This document shows, piece after piece, positions 1 through 5,250 of a stretch of DNA of 5,250 nt. The stretch's first letter is position 1, and each line of letters opens with the position of its first letter. Source of the DNA: an uncultured Planctomycetaceae bacterium (GTDB taxonomy: Bacteria > Planctomycetota > Planctomycetia > Pirellulales > Pirellulaceae); NCBI GenBank assembly GCA_903927685.1, contig CAIYOB010000071.1, positions 1 to 5,250 on the forward strand, in the 5' to 3' direction. The notes below the pieces were generated by a model that worked only from the letters and a program-made list of their open reading frames with translations, had not been told where the DNA came from and did not search any database. The position numbers and the translations under genes were made by a program.

Positions 1-2018
1 GGACGCAGGAGACGATCTACTTCACCCCGCCCGGCACCGGGCTGACCCGGATCGCGGTCTTTTTCGTGGGCTATGGCAAAGGCACCGGCGCGGCCTGGTT
101 CGACGGCATCTCGCTCGACCAGATCGAGGCCGTCGTCTCCATGTTGACCGTCACTCGCCAACCGCTCTGTCCGGGCAGGATCAGTCCGTTTCAGTACGGC
201 CAGTTCATCGAGTACCTGTGCGGCCTGACTCTGTCGATGTCGGCCGAGCAGGTCCATGATGCTAGCTTCGAAGGCGTGCCGGCCTACGGCTTCGAATTCC
301 GGAAGGAAACGGACCGGATCGAGAAGCCTTGGTATCCCGACGAGTCGGTGCATCGTGGCGAGTACGCACGGGATGCCGACCAGCCGTTCAACGGACGCCT
401 CGCCCAGCGGATTACGGCCACGCCCGGCGAGCCCTGTACGCTGGGAATCTCCCAGGGTGGCAAGTGCGTCCGCCGCGGGCAACCGCTCAAGTGCGCGCTG
501 CACTTGCGCTCCCAAGGTCTCGACCGTCCGGTTCGCGTGACGCTGTGGGGCGAGGGCCAAACCTATGCCGCGGCCGAATTCCGCCCCGGACCCGAGTGGC
601 AGAAATTCGAGGTGGTGCTGACTCCCACCGAGTCGGACGCGAACGCCACGCTGAGCATCTCGTTCCGCAGTTCCGACAGCCGCGAATACGGGACGGGCGG
701 TGCTCAGGGCGCGCGAGTTCCGCCCCCGTGTTCCAGCACCGTCTGGATCGACCATGTATCGCTGCTGCCCACGGACCACGTGTTCGGCTGGCGACGGGAT
801 GTGGCCGAGGCGATCAAGGCGTTGAAGCCGGGCATCATCCGCTTCGGGGGCAGTACCACCGAGGGCTTCGACTGGACGGCGACGATCGGCGATCCCGCCC
901 GGCGAGTCCCGTTTACGACCTGCTGGGGCGGGCTCGAGCCGGGAAATGCGGGCCTGGAAGAGTTCGTCCAGCTGTGCCAATGGGTCGGCGCCGAACCGCT
1001 GATCTGCGTGCGTTTCACCGGCCGGACGCCGCAGGACGCGGCGGATCAAGTCGAGTACTTCAACGGCGCCGCCACGTCGCCGATGGGCGCCAAGCGGGCG
1101 GCAAACGGGCACCCCGAACCGTATCGCATCCGGTACTGGCAGATCGGCAATGAGCTGGGCGACGAGAAGTACCAGAATGGCTTGGCCGCGTTCTGTCAAG
1201 CGATGAAAGCGGTCGACCCGGCGATCAAGCTCATGGCGGCGTTCCCTTCACCCGGACTCGTGCAGCGGGCTGGGCCGTTCATCGACTACATCTGCCCACA
1301 CCACTACGGCTGCCGGAACCTGTCGGGGATGGAGGAGGACGTGCGGCAATGCCAGGCCTGGCTCGCCGCCCAGGCCCCCGGCCGCGACATCCGCTTGGGG
1401 ATCACCGAGTGGAATACGACGGCCGGCGACTGGGGGCTGGGCCGCGCGATGCTCTGGACGCTGGACAATGCGCTCGACTGTGCCCGCTACCACAACTTGA
1501 TGCACCGCCACTGCGACGCGATCGAGATCGCCAACCGCAGCAACTTGGCCGACAGCTTTTGCAGCGGCGTGCTCCAGACGAACAACCACGCCCTGTACAA
1601 GACGCCGACGTACTACGTCCAGGAATTGTATGCCAACCACGCCGGGCAGATTCCGCTGGCGATCCAACTGGATGCGGACCTGCCGGCGGACCCAGCGGTG
1701 GACACCAGTGCCACATGGTCGACTGACGGCGCCGTTCTGGCGGTGTTCGCGGTGAACCACACCGCGAGCGTTCAATCGCGGACGCTCGATGTGGCCGCGT
1801 TCGCCCCGCTGGCCGAGTCCGTCGAAGTCCAGACGATCTTGGACACGGCGAAAGCCGGCGAGCGAGATGCGGCGAATTCCTGGCGCGAGCCCGACCGCAT
1901 TCGGACGGTGGCGGACAAGACCACGCTGGCGGGCGACAGGCTGACCTACGCCTTCGCCCCGCTGTCCGTGACCCTCCTGAAATTCCGCGTCGCGGGCCCG
2001 CCTGGCTTGGACCCGTAG
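1..2018 (+). CDS. GH51 alpha-L-arabinofuranosidase-type glycoside hydrolase, 5'-partial
   Basis: Family GH51 enzymes are retaining hydrolases that mostly release terminal alpha-L-arabinofuranose from arabinan, arabinoxylan or arabinogalactan; some act as endoglucanases. The frame is open to the left edge. A GTG at 66 has no ribosome site, and the codons before it read as protein (FTPPGTGLTRIAVFF), so the true start lies outside the window. Order: the end of a carbohydrate-binding-like beta-sandwich (to about 135); the GH51 entry strand ISPFQYGQFIEYL (about 180-218) with ASFEGVP; an inserted CBM4/9-like sandwich (about 390-765, ending VWIDHVSLLP); the TIM barrel (about 780-1630) with KPGIIRFGGSTTEGFDW; and a C-terminal beta-sandwich to the TAG stop at 2016. 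The likely acid/base Glu is in WQIGNELG (codon 1152-1154) and the nucleophile Glu in GITEWN (codon 1407-1409). HHYG near 1300 fits the conserved aromatic/His site. The two Glu are only 85 residues apart, which is short. The family call is firm; the substrate is inferred. Confidence 0.88.
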   Translation, partial: TQETIYFTPPGTGLTRIAVFFVGYGKGTGAAWFDGISLDQIEAVVSMLTVTRQPLCPGRISPFQYGQFIEYLCGLTLSMSAEQVHDASFEGVPAYGFEFRKETDRIEKPWYPDESVHRGEYARDADQPFNGRLAQRITATPGEPCTLGISQGGKCVRRGQPLKCALHLRSQGLDRPVRVTLWGEGQTYAAAEFRPGPEWQKFEVVLTPTESDANATLSISFRSSDSREYGTGGAQGARVPPPCSSTVWIDHVSLLPTDHVFGWRRDVAEAIKALKPGIIRFGGSTTEGFDWTATIGDPARRVPFTTCWGGLEPGNAGLEEFVQLCQWVGAEPLICVRFTGRTPQDAADQVEYFNGAATSPMGAKRAANGHPEPYRIRYWQIGNELGDEKYQNGLAAFCQAMKAVDPAIKLMAAFPSPGLVQRAGPFIDYICPHHYGCRNLSGMEEDVRQCQAWLAAQAPGRDIRLGITEWNTTAGDWGLGRAMLWTLDNALDCARYHNLMHRHCDAIEIANRSNLADSFCSGVLQTNNHALYKTPTYYVQELYANHAGQIPLAIQLDADLPADPAVDTSATWSTDGAVLAVFAVNHTASVQSRTLDVAAFAPLAESVEVQTILDTAKAGERDAANSWREPDRIRTVADKTTLAGDRLTYAFAPLSVTLLKFRVAGPPGLDP

Positions 2019-2046
2019 CAGCAACCGGGATACGCGGCCCCGCTGT

Positions 2047-2073
2047 TGCCGTTGAGCCCGACATGCCGTTGAG
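2047..2073. repeat. 10-bp direct repeat between GH51 and the GH27 remnant
   Basis: TGCCGTTGAG occurs at 2047-2056 and again at 2064-2073, separated by 7 bases. It lies in the short gap just upstream of the truncated GH27-like sequence. Such short repeats can mark a slippage or deletion site, but one 10-bp pair in GC-rich DNA may be chance. Confidence 0.4.
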
Positions 2074-2108
2074 GCCGCTACGATTCGCCTGAGCTTCACG
2101 GGGCCAGA

Positions 2109-2396
2109 ATGAGCTCGTCGTGCACGACCTCGCCGGAACCCCGCGTCCGGTCGTTGGCGGGACTCCGTATCTCAAGCACGACTGGTGCCGACGGGACGCT
2201 GGCCGTCGGCTTGTTCAATCGCGGCTTCTCCGCCGCCGAAGTGCAAGTCAACTGGAGCGCCTTGAAGCTCCGCGGCAAGCAGCCCGTACGCGACTTGTGG
2301 TTGCACAAGGATCTGGGCGAGTCTGACACCGGGTTGACCGCCGCCGTTCCGCCGCACGGCACGGTGCTGGTCAAGATCGGCGCAGGCCGGAAGTGA
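2109..2396 (+). pseudogene. GH27 alpha-galactosidase C-terminal domain remnant
   Basis: From about 2184 to the TGA at 2394-2396 the frame reads ADGTLAVGLFNRG, then KQPVRDLWLHKDLG and VPPHGTVLVKI. This is the usual pattern of the C-terminal antiparallel beta-sandwich of GH27 alpha-galactosidases. That domain follows a catalytic (beta/alpha)8 barrel of roughly 300 residues, which is absent here. The first 25 codons after the ATG at 2109 do not resemble the family. In the frame two bases on (2108-2180), NELVVHDLAGTPRPVV and TPYLK loosely resemble the stretch at the end of the barrel (N-x-E-V-x-x-V-N-Q-D-x-L-G), which points to a frameshift near 2175-2185. That second frame has an in-frame TGA at 2090-2092. 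I read this as a decayed, 5'-deleted alpha-galactosidase gene. The alternative is a small expressed orphan domain of 95 residues; upstream of ATG 2109 there is only a weak GGGG at 2100-2103. A sequencing or assembly error could also cause the frameshift but would not explain the missing barrel. Confidence 0.68.
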
Positions 2397-2398
2397 GG

Positions 2399-2423
2399 AC
2401 CGTCCCCGGTCGTCTGGGACGGT
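2399..2423 (+). terminator. Hairpin just after the GH27 remnant
   Basis: ACCGTCCC (2399-2406) pairs perfectly with GGGACGGT (2416-2423), giving an 8-bp GC-rich stem with a 9-base loop, two bases after the TGA at 2394-2396. The position suits a transcription end or 3' stabiliser for the + strand unit. There is no T-run after the stem, so it is not a classical intrinsic terminator. Confidence 0.45.
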
Positions 2424-2578
2424 GAGGGATTACCGAGTGCCATTGCGGATCGTCCTCGGAACACAGCACGAGAACCCCGTTTCGCTGACCCGGCAAGATT
2501 GGTGCGGTCCCGGCGCCAGTTAGGGCCCAAAGAGCAACGGCGGCTGGCGGGTGCAGGTCGCTGCGGCGGGGCGGTGCA

Positions 2579-2607
2579 CGCGGTTGGCATCAGCTCGTTG
2601 AACCGCG
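2579..2607. repeat. Inverted repeat, 7-bp stem with 15-base loop
   Basis: CGCGGTT (2579-2585) pairs with AACCGCG (2601-2607) around a 15-base loop. It sits directly left of the larger hairpin at 2611-2667, so the two could stack as one structured element. Function is unknown. Confidence 0.4.
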
Positions 2608-2610
2608 CCG

Positions 2611-2667
2611 GCAACGCCCCACGCGAGGTGCTCCCCCAGGCCGGCGTCCCATGCGCGGGGGCGTTGC
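2611..2667. repeat. Large inverted repeat between convergent genes
   Basis: GCAACGCCCC (2611-2620) is the exact reverse complement of GGGGCGTTGC (2658-2667). Skipping A2621, CGCG at 2622-2625 also pairs with CGCG at 2654-2657, giving a stem of about 14 bp around a 28-base GC-rich loop. No T-run follows on either strand. It lies about 70 bases beyond the end of the GH28-like gene on the - strand and downstream of the + strand genes. It could act as a bidirectional terminator or 3' end structure, or belong to a dispersed repeat family. Confidence 0.5.
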
Positions 2668-2738
2668 TCGCGCCTTTGAACGAATGCCTGTTTCGCGTTT
2701 GGTGCTTGGGCGGCAATGAAGGGGATTCGGGTGAGAGA

Positions 2739-4070
2739 TTAGGATGAACGATCGTTCGGAGGGTGGGGGGCGGGACCGACGACCCGCACATTGGTCGTGG
2801 TCACGTCGCGGACGTGTTCGGGGCCCGCGGCGATCGTGATGGCCTGGCCGCCGGGACCGTGCTGGACGATGTTCGTCAGGATCGAGTCGCTCAGCGATCC
2901 GCCGATCAGGATCGCCTGCTGCGACCTGCTCAGGACGTTGTTGATCACGATCCGCGAGGTATCGCCCAGCGGGGCGATGCCGCCGCCGTAGGCGTGGTCG
3001 CCGATCTTCACGGCCGCCCGGCACTGCAGGTCCGCGGGTGAGGTGTCGATCAGGCCGTCGAGGAGAATGTCGTACAAGCGGACCCCGGAGGTGTTCAGCA
3101 GGCGGACGATGTGGTGCCCGCCGCGGCAGTAGCCACGGATGTTCCTCAGCATGATCTGCCGGATGTCGTCCTGGCCCTGGCCGCGGTCCGCGGCACTGCT
3201 GACCATCGTGGACGCCGTGCCGCCCGCTACGCTGTCCGCCCGTGGAATGGCGGTCAAGGCCACCAGGTCGTCGCCGGTGTACCCACTGATATTGTCGACC
3301 AGGATGTCATGGCAGCCCAGCCGCAGGTCGATCCCGTCCTGGTTCAAAATCGTCTGCCGGACGCCGTCGATCATCTTGAATCCCTGGGATGCGAAATCCA
3401 GGTCCCGTAGCGTGCCGTGGGCACAGCGCTCCAACGAGATCGCCCAGCCGTGCGAATCCTGCAAGGTCAGGTTCTGGATGCTGAAGCCGTCGACGAACGC
3501 CAGCAGGATGCCGATGTTCCGCCAATCGCCGTTGGGGTTCTCGCCCGCGACTCCCGCGTCGGTGCCGAAGGTGTTGACGCCGAGCTTCTTGCCGCCATCG
3601 CCGGTCGCGCGCGGGCGGTCCGCTCCCTCCAGCACCACGCGGCCGATGCCGCGCAGGTGGATGTCCTGCAGTGGTTGAATCTCGGTGATGCCCAGTCCGC
3701 AGTTGGCCGAGCGAAACAGGTTGTCGCGGCAGCGATCGGAGAGTTTGATCCGGCAGTTGTCCAGTTCCAGGGTGGTGTGGCTGGGAAGCCGGATCGCCGA
3801 ATCGATGAGCCAGAGTTCCTGACGCTGGCCGTCACGCAGGTTGACGCGCGGAATCACGACCCGGCAGCCTGCCGCCGCGGCCGCTTCGATGGCCTTGTTG
3901 ATCCGCTCCGCGTCGCTGCCCTCAAACTCGTTGGGCGTGATCGCCAGCGGGGGCGTAGCGGCGGACAAGTCGGCCGCGCACAGGCAGATGGCCGCCGCCG
4001 CACAGAGGAAGGCAACCCAACTCCGGCTGCCGGGCCTGAGAGTCACGAGACTCGGTATAGGATTCGTCAT
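2739..4070 (-). CDS. GH28-like right-handed beta-helix protein with signal peptide (pectin-type fold)
   Basis: A 443-residue exported protein of the pectate-lyase/polygalacturonase superfamily. The N-terminus has Arg residues at 12 and 16, then a hydrophobic stretch (about 18-33, AFLCAAAAICLCA) and a plausible cleavage site near ALSA-type residues 35-38 (DLSAA). Residues about 50-75 (DAERINKAIEAAAAAG, then VVIP) are the usual entry strand of these helices. Irregular beta-helix coils run from about 95 to 430. NQDGID (243-248) and TGDD (265-268) match the first two GH28 active-site signatures, NTD and DD. The usual GHG is only loosely represented by GGHH (317-320), and the RxK signature is not clear; K355 is a candidate. 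It is therefore best called GH28-like; it may cleave an unusual uronide or related sugar, or have another beta-helix activity. The start at 4068-4070 is supported by GAGGAAGG nine bases upstream. The stop is TAA at 2739-2741. It lies 24 bases after the CocE-type gene, so it is probably co-transcribed. Fold confident, exact activity not. Confidence 0.82.
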   Translation of the reverse strand: MTNPIPSLVTLRPGSRSWVAFLCAAAAICLCAADLSAATPPLAITPNEFEGSDAERINKAIEAAAAAGCRVVIPRVNLRDGQRQELWLIDSAIRLPSHTTLELDNCRIKLSDRCRDNLFRSANCGLGITEIQPLQDIHLRGIGRVVLEGADRPRATGDGGKKLGVNTFGTDAGVAGENPNGDWRNIGILLAFVDGFSIQNLTLQDSHGWAISLERCAHGTLRDLDFASQGFKMIDGVRQTILNQDGIDLRLGCHDILVDNISGYTGDDLVALTAIPRADSVAGGTASTMVSSAADRGQGQDDIRQIMLRNIRGYCRGGHHIVRLLNTSGVRLYDILLDGLIDTSPADLQCRAAVKIGDHAYGGGIAPLGDTSRIVINNVLSRSQQAILIGGSLSDSILTNIVQHGPGGQAITIAAGPEHVRDVTTTNVRVVGPAPHPPNDRSS

Positions 4071-4079
4071 GGTTTCAGG

Positions 4080-4087
4080 CCTTCCTC
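4080..4087 (-). promoter_or_regulatory. Ribosome binding site of the GH28-like gene
   Basis: On the - strand this reads GAGGAAGG, a strong purine-rich Shine-Dalgarno match nine bases before the ATG at 4068-4070. It lies in the 24-base gap after the TGA of the upstream hydrolase and fixes the start of the beta-helix gene. The gap leaves no room for a typical promoter, though one could lie inside the upstream gene. Confidence 0.75.
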
Positions 4088-4094
4088 AACTTGA

Positions 4095-5250
4095 TCAGCG
4101 GAGTTCCTGCAGGCCCGTCTGCTCGTTCAGCGGCACCGGTTTAGCTCCCAGCGGCGGCAGGTCGGGCAGCACGGGCAGCAGCAGACTGGACGGATGCGCG
4201 GCGTCGTGCAAGATCTGCACCGTGGCCGGCGGCGGCCGCGAATCGTAGCGGTAGCTGGGCACGCCGGATTTCGACATGCCGATTGGGTCGTCGGCGGGCG
4301 GACGGGTGACGAACAGGGCCAGCCGGTGCCCCGGACGGAACACGTGGCCAAACGCGAAGATCTCGATCTGGTACTCGGTCGGCTCGTGCGGCGTCACCGG
4401 CTCAACTCGGTCGTGAGGATGGAACGGACGGACCAGCAGTCGCTGGCCGCCCGCGTCGACATAGTCGGAGCGTTCCCGATCCCAAGCTCGATGCGATGCA
4501 CGCAGCAAGCCTCGCTGCAACCCGAAGAGCTTGCCGTCCGGCCCCCGGTCGGCTACGAATACGGCAAAGTCGGTGTCGATCGTGGTCAACTGGGCCCACA
4601 ACGTCAGCACGGCCGGACCGCAGACCGCGGTCGGCTCGGCGAACTCCAATTCGTACCCGACCTGTTGCTCGCTGATCTCAAAACCATGCTGGACCGCGTA
4701 TTGATCCGGCGACTCGGCGCCCGCCGGCTCCGCGGGCGTGAGCCGGCGGCCGCTGTGCAGATAGTACCGCGTCCAGCGAGTCTGCGGCAGCGGGAAGTCC
4801 TCGGCCAGCAACGGCGGGTTCCGGACGAGAGGACCGCCGTGCGGGCTGCCGCGGGTTTCAAAGTAGCACTCGACGCGCCGGGCTGCGTCCGCGGTCAATT
4901 CGTCGGGCTCGTCCAGCAGCCAGTGGTCGAACCAGGCGACGGGCCCACTCACCGGGCCGGGGCACGTGCCGTGATTGCCGTGTCCCACTACCAGCCGCTT
5001 GGGCACGTCGTCGGGAATCCGTTTCCAGAGCTGCCAGCCCGAGGGGCCGGTCTGCTCGTCCTGCCAAGCGTGCGAGATCAGGATCGGTGCACGAATCCGC
5101 GCCGCGTATGTGCACAGACTCTGCTCGCGCCACAGCGGCCCGTCCAGCGGCTCGTGCAGGAAGTGCCACAACGAGTCGCGAGTCGGGTCGCGAGGCGGCC
5201 GCCCCGCCAGGATCGCCTGATACTCGGCGTCGTCCATGCCCCGCGCGTCA
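4095..5250 (-). CDS. CocE/NonD-family (peptidase S15-like) alpha/beta hydrolase, 5'-partial
   Basis: Members are serine hydrolases: cocaine-esterase-like acyl esterases, beta-lactam acylases or X-Pro dipeptidyl peptidases. The frame runs to the right edge (DARG precedes the Met at 5235-5237), so that Met is probably internal. The roughly 200-300 residues holding the nucleophile motif GxSYxG lie outside. Visible, counting from the Met at 5237: a cap/helical segment to about 45; PILISHAWQDEQTG (51-64) with the likely catalytic Asp at 60 (codon 5058-5060); VVGHGNHG (83-90) with the likely catalytic His at 89 (codon 4971-4973); WFDHWLL (102-108), the usual last helix of the core; then the PepX_C jelly-roll (about 120-345) with TIDTDFAVFVAD and FGHVFRPGHRLALFV. 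The tail HPSSLLLPVLP is typical of CocE-type proteins. It ends in TGA (4095-4097), 24 bases before the GH28-like gene, suggesting an operon. Substrate cannot be told; an ester-removing role on plant-type polysaccharide is inferred from the neighbour only. Signal peptide not visible. Confidence 0.86.
   Translation of the reverse strand, partial: DARGMDDAEYQAILAGRPPRDPTRDSLWHFLHEPLDGPLWREQSLCTYAARIRAPILISHAWQDEQTGPSGWQLWKRIPDDVPKRLVVGHGNHGTCPGPVSGPVAWFDHWLLDEPDELTADAARRVECYFETRGSPHGGPLVRNPPLLAEDFPLPQTRWTRYYLHSGRRLTPAEPAGAESPDQYAVQHGFEISEQQVGYELEFAEPTAVCGPAVLTLWAQLTTIDTDFAVFVADRGPDGKLFGLQRGLLRASHRAWDRERSDYVDAGGQRLLVRPFHPHDRVEPVTPHEPTEYQIEIFAFGHVFRPGHRLALFVTRPPADDPIGMSKSGVPSYRYDSRPPPATVQILHDAAHPSSLLLPVLPDLPPLGAKPVPLNEQTGLQELR

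Larger units (their letters stand above)
2397..2738. other. Convergent intergenic region with several hairpins, no convincing gene
   Basis: This stretch separates the + strand genes from the - strand operon. Open frames cross it on both strands, but their translations are rich in Arg, Pro, Ala and Gly with no recognisable domain, and none has a good start site. Three inverted repeats are listed separately (2399-2423, 2579-2607, 2611-2667). The right half (about 2575-2670) is unusually rich in self-complementary sequence and could be a dispersed structured repeat. I see nothing definable in 2424-2578 or in 2668-2738. Confidence 0.55.

Noticed and set aside
66..68. GTG at 66 as the start of the GH51 gene
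   Set aside because: No ribosome site precedes it, the frame is open to the window edge, and the upstream codons encode plausible beta-sandwich sequence.
329..1153. 274-codon open frame on the + strand inside the GH51 gene
   Set aside because: It is out of frame with a gene showing clear catalytic motifs, and its product is Arg/Gly/Ala-rich low-similarity sequence, as expected from GC-rich codon bias.
2034..2078. GCGGCC/GGCCGC inverted repeat as a terminator for GH51
   Set aside because: The stem is only 6 bp with a long loop of 33 bases and no T-run; expected by chance in GC-rich sequence.
1248..2099. 283-codon open frame antisense to the GH51 3' half
   Set aside because: Its translation is Arg/Val/Gln-rich with no domain, and it mirrors the codon periodicity of the real gene.
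2499..2747. 82-codon + strand open frame in the intergenic region
   Set aside because: No recognisable domain, no ribosome site, and it runs through both hairpins; more likely non-coding structured DNA.
2096..2791. 231-codon - strand open frame across the intergenic region and GH27 remnant
   Set aside because: Pro/Ser/Arg-rich with no motif. It overlaps the GH28-like 3' end and the alpha-galactosidase remnant, and has no ribosome site.
3417..4094. 225-codon + strand open frame antisense to the GH28-like gene
   Set aside because: A shadow of a gene that has a signal peptide, ribosome site and family motifs on the other strand.

Overview
The window is GC-rich and densely coding. It carries genes for secreted or exported polysaccharide and ester breakdown. 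Gene content and protein style (large carbohydrate-active enzymes with extra beta-sandwich domains, a secreted right-handed beta-helix protein, a CocE-type acyl hydrolase) suggest an environmental polysaccharide degrader. Planctomycetota or Verrucomicrobiota would fit, but no rRNA or marker gene is present, so this is a weak guess.

Layout: the + strand starts inside a large GH51 alpha-L-arabinofuranosidase-type gene, open at the left edge and ending at 2018. About 90 bases later comes a short piece (2109-2396) that looks like the C-terminal beta-sandwich of a GH27 alpha-galactosidase with no catalytic domain. Its upstream sequence matches best in another frame, so it is probably a decayed remnant. 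A convergent intergenic region (2397-2738) follows. It has no convincing gene but three inverted repeats able to form hairpins.

The - strand then carries two genes read right to left. First is a CocE/NonD-family hydrolase (X-Pro dipeptidyl-peptidase S15-like), whose N-terminal part lies beyond the right edge. After 24 bases containing a good ribosome binding site comes a GH28-like (polygalacturonase-fold) beta-helix protein with a signal peptide. The short gap indicates one operon.

Together, a GH51 arabinofuranosidase, a GH27 alpha-galactosidase remnant, a GH28-like beta-helix and an ester hydrolase would suit attack on pectin or arabinogalactan side chains. That substrate assignment is inference from family membership. 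I see no RNA gene, CRISPR array, transposase or defence system, and no clear evidence of a wholly new system. The most interesting items are the broken GH27 gene, the divergent active sites of the GH51 and GH28-like proteins, the esterase/beta-helix pairing, and the structured convergent intergenic region.
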